Below, piece by piece: positions 10,810 to 23,073 of a stretch of 64,000 nucleotides of DNA. The stretch is taken from the NCBI GenBank assembly GCA_940337035.1, contig CALNHX010001931.1:124001-188000 (forward strand), in the 5' to 3' direction. The position numbers and the translations under genes are program-made. Every line of letters begins with the position of its first letter. The stretch's first letter is position 1. Below the pieces are notes generated by a model. The model was not told where the DNA came from, ran no database searches, and saw only the letters and a list, made by a program, of their open reading frames with translations. The stretch comes from Agriotes lineatus (taxonomy: Eukaryota; Arthropoda; Insecta; Coleoptera; Elateridae).

Positions 10810-13408
10810 AATGGGTTTAAAAAGATGGATAATCGTATTCTGGTTCATAGAAGCTAACTAAATCTGGTTCATGTCGTAATACTTTAAGACAATCCTATAA
10901 AATCTCTGGAATTGCACACCAAAGATTCAAAAAGAGCCATTGAAGTAAAATGCATTACTTCATGCACCCAATGAGCAAAGAGCAGATGCAGAAAATATCT
11001 CGAAGTGGATCATTACGCTTTAGGAAATCAAATTCAACCCATAAAGTGGAAAATTACTACTTGCAGTTTAGTTATCGATTCCTATTTTGGTTGCATATAA
11101 AATTCAACGTTATTCACTGCAGTCCGCCGTCGCAAAGATAGCTGTACACGATTAGAGATCCCAATCAGCAAACTAGGGCTGCCCTTGAAGTCGAATGTTT
11201 GGTCTCTGGAGAAATAACCAAACAGCGCTACGGCGGTATCGATTGGGAAAGAATAGATGACAGCGTAATAAATGCAATAAACTCGAGAAAAGCATCATAT
11301 TTTCCCCGCTTCATAAAGCCCTAATTATGTCAGCAAATTCGTTTGGCTCTGAGCCTTGATGCCGTCAGAAAGAGAAATTGCGATTAGTAATTTATAAGAT
11401 TACGCTGCCATTTCGACTCTATTAGAGTTCAGGTTTCTGCGGTGACGAGCTGCGTTTCACACCGATAGCGCCGTTTCAGGGGAAATATGGCCACCTGAGA
11501 TGAACATGTTATTATCCTAAGTGAGCCAAATCACTGTAAGTGAAAATGTTTTCCCCGATCACCAGAAATGGCGGAGGCCAAGCGCCCGCGAGAGTTGTAC
11601 AAGACGTTTATGTTGCTTGCAAATTAAGCTGCAACATTCATTACTGATACATGAAAAACAAACTACTCCAAGACAGGCACACTGCCGCTCATAAAAGAGC
11701 AATTTGTTCCTGAAGGCTCCGGTGGAGCCGAAGTCTGCCATTTCATTAATGAAAACTTTCGTCTTGTTTTCTGTGTTACAAAGGCGAAACCTTGAAAGTG
11801 CGCGAGAAATTTTCCCTGATTTGTCGGTGTTGTTTCGCATACTGCCGCTGGGCTGAACTTGTCCAATTACAAGCGATTTCCGCAGGGGCGTATTGAACTT
11901 TTTAGGGGGCAAATTCTTAATGAAATTGCTCCACTCCAACTTCAGCCTCTTTGAAGAACTGATGCAAACTTAGCGATAAGAATGAGCCCAAAACTGTCAC
12001 CAGCAACGAATGTTAAGCAACGTCGAACAATTCTGCTTCAGTTTTTCTTAATGCGAAAAAAAGTGGTTTAGTATGTTAATATAAATAATATAATATAACC
12101 ACTTATTTTAAATAACAAAGTATCTGCAACATATCAAATTTGAAATTTACCTACTAAATGATATATTTAAAATCTTTAACAACCAATATTTACAATTAAC
12201 CGCTTAATTTCCAAAAAGTAGAGAACGCTATAATTATCATCGGTCAGAATATTAGGAACAAACCGGACCCGAAATATAATTTTCAGAAAGGACTTCGATG
12301 TTCTACCAATAAATCAAGTAATTTTTCCAACTTAAGAAAAATGAAACTGTATGGAAAGATGCATATATTTGGAAATTTTCTGTCACAGAAGAAGGAAATA
12401 TTAAACAAGGTACTGAGTAAATGTTTCGTGCTGCAGGATTAAATTTGTGGCATATTATTGTAATTTAGGTGTAAACGGTAGCAACACAGCTTCAATTTAA
12501 TTCTTTGGAATCTATTATACATTAATATAGTAATCTTGAAATATTATACCAAAAACTTGAATTGTGAATTAGATGTTTGTTCAAAAATGCTATTACTAGG
12601 ATTGTGTGTACCTTAATTACTTCCACACGAAGTGTACGAAGTATTGAAATTCCCTCATATCGAAAACCACTCTGAGTCAAATATCTCTAAAATTCGAGCC
12701 AACCGACTAATGAACCCACTATATCAAATCTCCGTCTCGGCGGTGCGGATCTTTTGGTGAAGATCCCAGCCCACTAGATCAATCCCCCGTATTGGGAGGT
12801 GCCTAAACGTGCTGTGCGGGGGATGTATGTTCGTATGTGTACACGATTCCGGTCGCCAGGAACCTTCCTGAAGTCTTGGATCGTTTTCATACGATAGGTC
12901 CCTTTTAAGGTATGGTGGTGGGCAAAAAAATTTTTTATGGATTTTTTTTTTTTGATAAATAACTGGTTCATAGCATTTCATTGTATTAGCGAAACGGAGT
13001 GATGCTGAGTATCGAAGTATTCTTGGAAAGCACGGAAGGGCGCTTTTCTTAGGTGGGGGGTACCGTATATTTTTCATTTTGCATTTCATGTAAGAAGCTT
13101 ATAATTTTGTATAAATTGAATTGATTGCGCGGTTGATACTTAATGAAACACTGTAAGTCAACTTAAAACAATAAATTACGCAAACGGGTACATCGCTAAT
13201 GTCCGATAGCAGAGTATAGTTGTTCTGACGTGAGTCTCCCTATGCTAGTTATTCAATTAATCGATATTTAAAAGTCCAACTTCCTAAAAATCGTTTAACT
13301 GAAAAAGTACTTGAAAAAGTGTTACAGTCGTGTAGATTTATAGTGAAACTTGTATCAGTGATCCAAAAACATATTACTACCTAATTTCAACTTCAAATTA
13401 TTGTATAT
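10810..13408. other. no recognisable gene
   Basis: Small frames at 10950-11141 (plus), 11559-11939 (minus) and 12724-13089 (minus) lack known motifs. The segment 11150-11950 is less AT-rich and not obviously repetitive, so it may be unique non-coding host DNA. The segment 12720-13080 contains a T-rich run near 12945-12955. Confidence 0.35.
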
Positions 13409-13600
13409 ATGGACAAGATAGAACAACTAGAAGCTGAAATCGCAACTAGAAAACAAGAAGCTGTTAGATATCAAGACGAATTGACGCAGTGCATAGTTAA
13501 ACAGTCGCCGCATATTTGGTTTGCTAGAGGAGATGAAAATGTGAGCGAATTTTGTCAAACTAATTTAGGAGTGTATAGTCCAACATCCTACATCCTTTAT
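13409..13600 (+). CDS. truncated coding fragment with N-terminal coiled-coil look, cut by a Helitron-like element
   Basis: From the ATG at 13409 the frame reads about 64 residues (MDKIEQLEAEIATRKQEAVR...) before it enters the repeat that starts at 13600; the last 23 codons of the longer open frame are repeat sequence. The first 30 residues have heptad-like Glu/Leu/Ile spacing and could form a coiled coil. The following part (PHIWFARGDENVSEF) gives no domain. If the repeat is removed the frame would stop at once (TAA), so the original may have been a short or already broken gene. It could be the start of a gag-like protein of an LTR element, but that is a guess. Confidence 0.3.
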
Positions 13601-14041
13601 CTAATAGACTTGTCTGTCTGGGACGCTGGTCCGTCCGGGACGCTGTTTCAGAAGCCAAACCGTAAGAGATAGAGAAAAAAGTTATGAAAGTTATATGTTT
13701 GGAATGGTCATGTCAGGTAAGGAACCGAATTTCAGTCATGTGACACTTCCAGTTTTCGAGAAATCACGTGATTTCCGTCCGTCCGGGACGCTGGTCCGTC
13801 TGGGACGCTGTTTCAGCAGCCAAACCGTAAGAGATAGAGAAAAAAGTTATTAAAGTTATATGTTTGGAATGGTCATGTCAGGTCAGGAACCGAATTTCAG
13901 TCACGTGACACTTCCGGTTTTCGAGAAATCACGTGATTTCCGTCCGTCCGTCCGGACGCTGGTCCATCCGGGACGCTGTTCTATTTGAAAAACGGTCTTT
14001 TTTGTTTTATTAAATGAGACATTTGTCTCACTGGTTGCTAG
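13600..14041 (+). mobile_element. Helitron-like non-autonomous element, copy 1 (internal tandem duplication)
   Basis: Starts TCTAATAGACTTGTCTG after an A, and ends with a 7-bp hairpin (TGAGACA TT TGTCTCA, 14015-14030), 7 bases, then CTAG before a T. Those are Helitron hallmarks (TC start, 3' hairpin plus CTRR, insertion between A and T, no target duplication). The body holds about 1.8 copies of a 150-170-bp unit with gtccgtccgggacgctg and the palindromic aaatcacgtgattt. Two further copies lie at 21392-21798 and 40362-40606. No protein coding. Confidence 0.6.
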
Positions 14042-15082
14042 TTAACTCTAATCACCGTCACACCATCTGCTATCTAACAAAGATCCCTTTAGTCCTCAAC
14101 TGTAGAATTCCTTAGTAAAAATACTAAAAACTTATATATTGTGAAGGAAAACTCCTGATGGGACACAGATTGTCAAAAAAAACAGTATCGGCTCGTTATA
14201 GAGAGCCATACCGTATCATAACCGGTCATTCAAGTTTTTTATATTATGAAGGAAACATTTTTTCTACTAATTCTTCATCGTCCTCATATCAAAGCTTAAT
14301 CAAAGCACAGGTAATTTTCATTTCATTAATAGAAACTGATCGTACGATAAGCGCATGTTGCTTTTACCGACGCATTGGTGCCAGGTCGAAGCCCATCTTC
14401 AGCTTTTCGACAGTCTATAAACTTCAGCTGGTACAGAGCGGCAATAAGTAGGTAAAAAAATAAGGATATTTTTAAGATTCAACGGAAGCCATAAAAGCGA
14501 AGGCTCAAGCCTCAAGCTACCTTAGCTTGACCTGACCCCTGCGATAACGGCCGCATATCAAGGTTCTGATGACAATTTTAACATACGTATAGCGTTCACT
14601 TTGTTGAGTCTTGATAAAGAAACGCCGAATTCCTCGGAGCATATAAAGGCGGCCGTGTGTACAGTTTACACAGAAGGAAATATGAACTTTACGGTCGGTG
14701 GTTGGCTCTATCATTAAAATTCTCCAACAGCTTCACTACTTAAAAGAATACCTTACTAAACACAGGAGCCAACTTCTAAAGAAAGAAATTTGGGACACAA
14801 ACGTGGTTAATAGATTTAATAATATCAAAAGATTATCTTAACGTCTGACAATCAAATATCGTTTAGTGTCAGGTTTCCAGACGTAGAGGTCAAATTTTGT
14901 TTTTTAATTGTGATTGTATTGCTTGTTTACATAAACTCTGTTTTGAATGTAAACTGGTTGCTTCTTTCACGCAACAGTTTATTGTTTTTTTTTTTTCTCT
15001 CGTACGATATATTATATATGTACAATAATAATTATAACGTTCTAGTACACTATTTCTTTGTTATTATTTTACTAAGTTAGCC
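14042..15082. other. no recognisable gene
   Basis: Frames at 14158-14451 (plus) and 14517-14714 (minus) show no known motif. A T-run occurs near 14985-14996. Nothing else seen. Confidence 0.35.
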
Positions 15083-15910
15083 TTTGAGAAATGGTTAAGG
15101 TTACGTATACCAATATTAAATCGCTTGTGCCTAAACTAAACCGAACTAAATTGGAAAATGTAATAATAGATTGTAATTACATATAATTTTTATACAATTA
15201 GTGGTTTAGAGACTTGGTTAAGTGAAAAAGAAGTTAACGAAGCCGTTGGTATTCAAGGATATAGATTTGTGACATGCGATTGCTTAGACCGTAGTGTTGG
15301 AGTGCATATACGTAATTGTCAGTACAGAATTTAAAACTGTATGTTATGTAGACGATGTCGTTGATATCTCAGAAAGATTATTTAATGCCTTCCACACATC
15401 TGCATAACACTATAATATGGAAATATCAGTCCCTAAAACAAAGTCACTGGTATCAAAAGAATCTATACGGTGTATAGCAGCCGTAAATGGTAAAATCTAG
15501 AACAACCCATGAAATTTAATTACTGGGTGGTAGATAATTCAAGTGATGGAAATATAACACAAGAAGTAAATGCTCAAACAAACAAAGCGGTAGTTATAGC
15601 AGGATGCTTAAAGGATATGGTGTGGACGAGATATATTAGAATTGAAGCGAAGATAAAACTATATAAGACATGTGTTTGCCCAGCAATGACGTATGCTGTA
15701 GAAACAAGAGCAGATACTGTTATTACAAAAAGATTACTGTTAACTGAAATGTGGTAAGCTGGTCCAGCCAGTGCCAAAGATAACGGAAACAAGACCAAAA
15801 ACCGAGAACATCGATACCGCCAGGGCAAACTCTAAAGCGCTGGAAAGATAGCTGGAGCCTAGTTTCCCAAGAAAGTTAAGATGTTGGTATAAAGAGGTCA
15901 ATAACCTGTA
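15083..15910 (+). pseudogene. LINE fragment: endonuclease N-terminus joined to reverse transcriptase C-half
   Basis: From the ATG at 15091 the translation resembles a LINE endonuclease start (VTYTNIKSLVPKLNRTKLEN), and after a frameshift near 15190 it has the catalytic-Glu motif as LETWLSE plus GIQGYRFVTCD...DRSVGVHI. At 15345-15356 a different part begins: YVDD, the RT catalytic motif, then MEISVPKTKSLVSKE, and after another shift near 15498 FNYWVVD and KIKLYKTCVCPAMTYAVETRADT, typical of the RT C-terminal region of insect LINEs. A degraded end (PGQTLKRWKDSW) reaches about 15880. The whole region between the endonuclease and YVDD is missing, so either an internal deletion or two adjacent fragments of different elements. 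Stops and shifts make it a dead copy. Confidence 0.75.
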
Positions 15911-18900
15911 AGGACAATTTTTGGATTTCGCGATTTTTCGCATCTGTTTTTAAATGCTAATATATTTCCTGCTTCCAACTAGACCTAAATTGATAGTTTA
16001 TCTATGTTTCAAAACTCAATCTCATTCATTTCAAATACTAGCGTCACCCGCCCATTTAATCATATCGTGGGCAACGTTTTAATCAAATTCACATGTGGTT
16101 AATTGCCGTATAATTGACACCTTATATTAATTGCCAGTTTGGCGGACCATTGTCCGACTTTAACGTTTAAGTTTAGTCCCGGTGTACCTTTCTTCGAGCG
16201 AAATTATGATAAAATGTGATGCACAACTTGACGCAATACTGACGTTTATGTGTGAGTTAGAGAAAACACGATAGGCAGCGCATGCGCTCGTCCCTATTGA
16301 CTTCAATATTCTACCGCCAAACTTGGAAAAGACAACACATACAATGTCAAAAGTAATACTATTTGTGGGTGTCATCGGTTGAGTTTTTGGTCATTTAAGT
16401 GACATTTTGTGTAGTTATTAGTTGAGGAATCTAATTATCGTGGAATTGCCAATCTCCAATTAACGCCTCTGAGGCGAATTATAAATGGAAACCTATTTTA
16501 TGCTAATCGTTCGTAATGAAGTTACGTGTATCGTACTGCAACCTTGCCTGTTGATTACATCCTTCGTTCGACTCTATGGGAATTTAACATTGTCTAGAAT
16601 CAAGAGACCTTAGCCCGTTTCTCGCAGTTTCTTCAAGCATTTTGAAGCAGTCGTTTTGGCACGGCTGCAGCACCGTTGAACGTCGTAATTAGAGCAAGCT
16701 AACCCCTACAAGGTACTGTGTCTTTTGTAGTAATTTTAAAGTGCACAGTGTGCAGTGAAAAGTGATTTTTGAAGTGTCGCCATTTTACGCAGCGCCGCTG
16801 GCAAATTTAAATTAAGCGCTTGAATTGTTGTTGCCGTTTTTAAGTCAATTTGTGTATTTATCGTCAAGTTTTATTGTTTGTAGTTGGCTTAACGTTGTAA
16901 GTTTAAAGTAATTACCGTCATGAGCCAGATTTGATTGTTTACCGTTAAGATTTATTGTAATTAAACTTGTTACCGTTGTTTTTGAGTTATTTAGATAATT
17001 TTCTGTCAAGTTTACCGCCTGTATTTAGATCAAACGTTGCACAATTAATAACATTAACCTTTATAGAGCATTTCATTTAATGCTCATTGTTCAAATACAT
17101 ATTTCGACGTTGAGATAGTTCAGTTTCAATCCTTACAGGTAGCTGTAAGAAAATGCAAGTAAGGTAAGTCTAACGCAGCTGTACGTAGACCATCGCTCAA
17201 GCACTGAGAAGGTTGCATCAGAAAGGTTAAGCCATCGCTTTCACTTTCTCGGTGAGGCCGCCTGTGTGTTTTTCTTTATTTAGTAAAGTGGTAGCGTCTG
17301 GCATTTAACATCTCTATTTCGTTTACCGGGTGGTTGCCCTAATTAAGGTCGTAATAAACCACCTCTCCTCCTTCTGAGTGGTAGTCCTAAACTTTTGTTA
17401 CAACCCATCGTAACGTAATTGGGGCAACGGATGCGAAAATTTTCCGATTTGTGTTATTTTATCGGGTAATTGACGGTTGAGTATTTTGAATTTCAAATTC
17501 ATGTCATAACTACGGTTTCGTCCTGTAACACATTGCTACATTTGGATTGAGGGATTGCAGTAGGCTCGCTTTTAGATTTTTGTGGTCCTTGTAGTCTATT
17601 TTAAAACCCGAGGCTCTACTCCACTGACTGACATTGCAAGCTTTATAAGTAAACTCAATAGGTATAGTATTTCGGTAACAAGATATGCAATTAATACTTT
17701 TAAAATTTTCTAAAACTTTCGGTGCTTTCAACGTGATCACCTGTTGTTACAATGAGGGTGAACCATTTTCCTTAACGAGTTGCAGAAAGTTTCAAGGTGG
17801 TACGACTTACATCCCTTCATCAATGCACAATGGCATGTAAAAACTAGCACTCTTCGAAATAGCATTTCGCCGATACAACGCGAGTCGAAAAGAAGATTTA
17901 GCGTTTCCCGAGATCCGTAGGCGACAGGGGGGAAGTGCTGGCTGGCTTTAGCGGGCGGTAAATCAATGTTTAATGTTGAGTTTACCTCAATCGTCAAGTG
18001 TAGTTGATAAACAGATTATTCCAGTGTACAAGCTCCAGTCAATGCTCTGCGGAATTAGAAGCATTATAAAAATGCTTCATAAAGTGTAAAATGCTCTAAA
18101 ATGTAAAACACATCCAGACCGAACGGGTATTCGAATACATTTATTAGGGGGCCGTGTTTGAACACAACGCGGCTACCATGTGTGAATTGCGGTAATGCGA
18201 CAAATCTAAGCCGAAATATCATTACACTCACGATAGCCTCGCATTATATTATATTGGAATTCAGCATGCGATGCTAGATGCCCCGAATTGCTCCTCTCTG
18301 TTGTGGTAATTTGGGTGAAATAATCATAGATTTGTATTCCCAGGCTTCCCGCAAAAGAGAAAAGGATGAAGTGGGAAAAAGTTTAAAGTTGACGCAATAC
18401 CGATTTATCTGTCGAAAGTAGAGACGATTCTGGTAAACAGGAAAAATACAGATCGTAAACTGCGGCGTAAGCGTGTGTGCTCCTTTCGGTAGAAAGACAT
18501 TTCGCTTTATTTCAATTTTATTCGAAAACGAAGGGAGAACTGTGTAAAAATAGAGCCATAAATCCCAATAAAATTTAAATTGATCCGTCTGCCCATTATG
18601 ACGCTGCCCATATTAAAGCGCATAAATTCAAAACTTTACGACTCCTCTGTGGTTGGGCAGCCTCATGCGTATTCAAGCGCCTGTATTAAACCGGATACAC
18701 ACGCAGGTACTTCCGTTTCCGATTCGCTGGCTGCCTACGCCGGAACCGACCGGTAAAATCGAAGTTTGTTTTCTATCGGCTGCGTTTTGCTAACTCGACT
18801 TCGACTAATTCGCAACTTTTGGCTGTACATCATTTAGCGAAACAGAATTATTTAAATCTGTATGCTTTTGTATTATGCCATCGTGAGCGCGCGGGCAAAG

Positions 18901-18994
18901 GCAAATAAAGGGCCTCTGTATACTTCCAAAAGCATTAGTCAGTTTTTCCAACTAGTAAGTCTAATTCTCAGCCCGCTGATAAAGATTGGTCATA
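15911..18994. other. long stretch without a recognisable gene
   Basis: Scattered frames under 90 residues on both strands have no motifs. The part 16640-17100 repeats short phrases such as ttgttaccgtt/gtttaccgtt and may be decayed repeat DNA. 17300-17430 has an AATAAA (17355) followed by a less AT-rich block that could be an old LTR end. 17980-18860 looks like unique, non-repetitive non-coding DNA. Confidence 0.35.
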
Positions 18995-19001
18995 ATTTTG
19001 A

Positions 19002-20050
19002 TATAATAAATAATAATAAGTTTATTTATTTAAGACTTGGCTAGTTACATCATACCAAAGGTTACAATAATTTTTTAAGATGAATAGAAAGTTTTTTACT
19101 CTATACTATTAAACAATGAGAATTGTTGACGGTATTTCATTGAAATGATGAAATGACATAAGAAAAAAGACTTTTCTGTGAAGTGGTTATTTTTACTAGA
19201 GGAATATTAGAACGTTTGTTAGAACTGATATTATAATTGCCAGATATAAGCCTATTTTCCAAAAACTACTTTAAGTAATTTGGATTATGCTCAAGTCTCA
19301 ATAGTAAGATTATATTTGCCGTTTTAATATACTGTTAAACGTTTAACCAATTTAATTGGTGTAACATTTAACAAAATTGGCACAGCTTTATTTTGTTGTA
19401 TTTCAAGTCTATGAGTTTCTTCTTTGATACAAGATATTGATAAAAAACATGCACAAAAAAATGCGGAAATAATATAGACTAATAACTTAGCCCAGTATAA
19501 TAAACACCTTAAAGTACCAGATAAAAACAAAATTATTTTACCAACTTTCCTGATATAATTTACATCAATTCCAAATTTAATTGTGGGTCTAAAATTATTC
19601 CTAAGAATTTGATCTAGGAAACAAGGTCAATTATGTCATCATTTATATTTAAAAAGAAACCAGCAATTTTAAATTTCTATCAAGTGACCCTTGAACCAAT
19701 AACCATGCATTTTATTTTTAAATTCTGTAACTCTAATTGCTTTGACGTAGCCACGCATATAAGAGTATTAATTCATTATTAAATATCGTGGACTAGACCA
19801 GACTCCAAGACACTCCTTTGCGGTACACCCCAAATGCTGTCTCTAATAGCCGACAGTTTATTTTTTACTCTTGGTTGATGACACATTATCTTATACGTCA
19901 TAAAACATTAACTTTTGTATAAATATATCCCTATCAATTGTTTCAAATGAATTTTTTAAATCAACAAAGACATTCAAGATAATTTTGCTTGGTTTGACTC
20001 CAGGCTGCATATGCATATTGTAACATAGGTTCATACAAGTGCTTAGTCTT
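19002..20050 (-). pseudogene. decayed LINE reverse transcriptase fragment with (TTA)n tail
   Basis: Reading the minus strand from about 20000 down gives, in shifting frames, VDLKNSFETIDRDIF (the RT A-box region with the Asp), GVPQRSVLE (for GVPQGSVLG), KFLGIILDPQLN (19600-19570), RLEIQQNKAVPILLN (about 19430-19390) and a C-terminal NYN...SQKSLFSYV. It ends in AATAAATAAAC and a short (TTA)n run at 19002-19020, the expected 3' end of a CR1/L2-type LINE. Several stops and frameshifts are present and the YxDD box is not readable. It is a 5'-truncated copy, clearly older than the LINE at 380-4788, and of the same broad group. Confidence 0.75.
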
Positions 20051-20384
20051 AAATCATCACCGTCCACTGTATAATAATCCGTTTATTTCAACATTTTCGT
20101 GATACTGTTTACACACTATAGGTTCAATTTTACACATTCTATACACAACTCTGAATCGCACGAGGATAACGCTCTGTTGCTTAAATGTCACTTCAAGGTG
20201 GTGTTTATAAGTCATGTGAAGCATTTCGTTAGAAGTTGAAAACAAAAAGATATTGAACTTGGAGTTTAAACGCAGCAGTACGACGGGTACAGAAAAAAGT
20301 GCTACTAGAAATATTACAGGTACTGAAACACTTTCACGCGAATGAGGCTTTGCTAAACATTGTCTTTTCAGTTGGAAAAGTTTT

Positions 20385-20900
20385 CAGCACCGTTAAAAAA
20401 CACAAAACGACAGTATTTTGTCGGCGGGGAAGTCAACGATAATCTGGAGCAAAGAGTTGCAGTTCGAGAAAAACTCTTAACTACTATCATGGTTTGGGAT
20501 TTTTGGCCGTTGAAGGTCGTTCTTCTCTCATTCTCTTCGACCGCGACGTTAAGGACAAGACTGTATACTGTGAAAACGTCTGAAAAGAAGTATTGATACG
20601 GAAGCGTAAAAAACTTGAAGCCAAATCGTCGAGATTCCATAGACAATTCCTTGGTGAGGACGTTTCGGTGTCCATTTTGGCGGAACATTTGCCCACATAT
20701 TCACCATATATTAATTTACCCATTTGGATTATTTTGTAGAAATGGGTGTCCTCTAAAATACACGAAAGTTTGGACGCGCTGAAAGCATGTCTTCGTCGAA
20801 AATGGCAGTGAACCCCGCAGTCCCACATTCGTGCAGCGTACGATACTTTATCAGCAGACTCAACACCATAATCAAATTCAAGAGTGATTGTATTGAACAA
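20385..20900 (+). pseudogene. decayed mariner-type transposase (catalytic half)
   Basis: In frame 2 the block ends with LTTIMVWDF (for the conserved VMVWG), then the frame shifts near 20500 and reads LAVEGRSSLILFDRDVKDKTVYCENV, the strand-rich segment before the second catalytic Asp in mariner transposases. Further on, YSPYINLPIW (for YSPDLNPMDYSVW), KIHESLDALKACLRRKW and SHIRAAYDTL correspond to the region around and after the third acidic residue. The third position reads SPYINL rather than SPDLN, so the catalytic Asp-containing motif is lost. Several in-frame stops are present. No TIRs were identified. The long minus-strand frame over the same bases (20487-20936) is a shadow. Confidence 0.65.
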
Positions 20901-21391
20901 AGAATTTTGTTTCTTAAAATAAAAATATTTTAACATTTTATGAAAGTTTCAAACAAAAATATAAAAAATCACAGAATTATACCGTTTCTTATTAATAACC
21001 GTTGGTCGCTCGCATTCTGTATTTTGTCAATTATAGCCAACAAATTAATCGTGTGAAAATCACTAGGTGTACGTTTGGTATAGAAACTATAACACTTCTT
21101 TTTTACTGACACGGTCTTTAAAGATGTATTCGCTAAATATACAAGAGGATAGCCTATAACATGGAGCAAGTCTTTCAGAGGCTTAATGTTTAACATATGA
21201 TTACTGGAACTTATATTTTTGGAAGCCCCTGCGTTTTCGGGAACGGAATTATATAGTTTCTTTTCGTACTTTCTGATATCTCCTTGACACCATCTTCATA
21301 AAATTGCTGATGTATTTAATCGCTATCACCTAAACGCTAATGTTCTTAACGATCTTGTCTTTCCTTCATATTTATTTAAATATAATTTAAA
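20901..21391. other. no recognisable gene
   Basis: AT-rich DNA with one small minus-strand frame (20969-21196) lacking motifs. Confidence 0.4.
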
Positions 21392-21798
21392 CAAGCAATC
21401 CAGTGAGACAAATGTCTCATTTAAAAAAACAAAAAAGACCGTTTTTCAAATAGAACGCGTATTAAATAAAAACTGTACCTAGACCTGGAAGGTGTCAAAG
21501 TGGTTGCCTAACCGATCGACGTTTTAAGGCGCAGAGGGTCGCAGCTCCGTTTGGCTGCTGAAACATTTTTGTTTAATACGCGTTCTATTTGAAAAACGGT
21601 CTTTTTTGCGATTTCTCGAAAATCGGAAGTGTCACGTGACTGAAATTCGGTTCCTGACCTGAAATGACCATTCCAAAAATATAACTTTCATAACTTTTTT
21701 CTCTCTCTCTTACGGTTTGGCTGCTGAAACAGCGTCCCAGACGGACGGACAGACAAGTCTACAGCGTCCCGGACGGACGGACAAACAAGTCTATTAGA
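21392..21798 (-). mobile_element. Helitron-like non-autonomous element, copy 2
   Basis: On the minus strand it starts TCTAATAGACTTGT at 21798 (preceded by A) and ends with the TGAGACATTTGTCTCA hairpin and CTTG (consensus CTAG) at 21392, followed by T. It shares the body with copies 1 and 3 but carries an extra segment of about 105 bp bounded by a perfect 36-bp inverted repeat (21431-21466 and 21572-21607). GTCC/GTCT repeats occur at its 5' end. Confidence 0.6.
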
Positions 21799-21899
21799 TA
21801 AAGCATAAAATTGCAGAGGATATTTCAAATCTAAAAAGTTTAGTGTCTTTGACTATGAGGCACTGGCCTAAAGAATAAGCAGCGTAAAGAAGAATAACC

Positions 21900-22510
21900 T
21901 GTGACAACGGACGGTAACGATTCAGCATTGGTTCAACAATGGCGCAGTAACGGTCACAATTGTTCGAAGAATTTCAACATCCGATATTCCTCCATTCAAT
22001 GTCCAATATTTGCGTGCAGGCGATGAATCATAGATCTACTGCTATGACTTCAAGACAAAAAACTAGTCTTCTTGGTAGAACACGCTAGAAGCAGAAAGGC
22101 CGAAGAAAGCGCATCAAAGTTACAACAAAATCGCGATAATACTCACCGTTTTCTTATACCAGGAAGGTGTTGTTAACCACAAGCACAAGATCAGACGGCG
22201 AACAAGAAATACTAACTGGAAGTTTTGAAAAATTGAGAGGTACAGTAAGTGAAAAGAGGTCTCATCTCTGGGAAAGCCGTGACTGAGAACTTCCCCAAGA
22301 CCCACTCATTTCATCTTAGTAAAACATTTTTGAAGAAATATCTAACTATATGCGTCTTTTAACGACCGTAAAAATCTGACATGGCTCTCTGAGATTTATC
22401 ACTATTAACAAAACTGAAATCACACAAGAAGAAAAATAGAGTTGAAAATGTGGAGCAGAGCAAAACAAAAATGCGACAAAGCGACTAAAAACTGTTCCAC
22501 AAAGTGAGTA
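21900..22510 (+). pseudogene. decayed mariner transposase (SETMAR/irritans-like), many stops
   Basis: Plus-strand translation with several frameshifts gives RAGDES-IYCYDFKTKN (for the first catalytic Asp region GDETW...YDPETK), ERPKKARQSYNKIAIILTVF and EGVVNHK (for PKKA...KVM.TVFFD.EGVVHHE), then ILTGSFEKLRGTVSEKR, THFILVKHF (for AHTS..V..FL) and SLLTKLKSHKKKNRVENVE (for DFFLFPKLK..LKG.RF..IE). The order and spacing match mariner transposases from about residue 150 to the end. The HTH half is not recognisable. Key residues of the second Asp and the last acid are no longer readable. It lies directly upstream of the MITE nest that begins at 22566, but I cannot assign it TIRs. Confidence 0.6.
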
Positions 22511-22865
22511 TGCATTTTGCTTTGTGATGGTGATAAAATATGAATTTGTATTTTGATATTAAAGAAATAGTTGTTTTCTACTCACTGTACAGAAAGTCGG
22601 CTTTTGCGCCCTAGTTTTAGAAAACAAAACTGTCAATTTCCAACCAGCAGAAACCAATTTTTATTAACACCCGGCGTGAGCCAATATTTTTTTGCTCCCG
22701 CTATTGTGTTTATGTCACCATTGATATCACACCAAAGCTTTACAACGTTATGTTGATTTGGAAATTAGGCAAAATGTCACTACAGAAATCTAGAGTCAGA
22801 ACAGATTTCCCAAAAGCAAATTTTTTTAAATTTCGCGCTATAGAACATGCGTTCGAAGAAAAAAC

Positions 22866-22893
22866 CATATATATATATATATATATATATATA
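22866..22893. repeat. (AT)n microsatellite
   Basis: About 13 AT units directly before a TACAGTGTGTCC mariner-like end. Confidence 0.9.
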
Positions 22894-23073
22894 CAGTGTG
22901 TCCCCGGATAGGTGAAAGGTAAAAAATTCTCGAAGCCCTGTTTGGTTAAAGGCAAATTTCTAACATCATTTCAGTTTTGAAAAATCAAGTATATCTTGGA
23001 AATTTTCAAAAAATATATTTTTCTGTAAGATAAAGTACCCTTTATGTGGCAAATACATATATACATATATATA

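Noticed and set aside
17300..17430. LTR end with AATAAA and following GC-richer block
   Set aside because: No TG...CA pair, no duplication and no convincing primer-binding site.
20487..20936. 149-codon open frame on the minus strand
   Set aside because: It overlaps the plus-strand mariner transposase remnant, whose motifs are recognisable in order; the minus frame has none, so it is a shadow.
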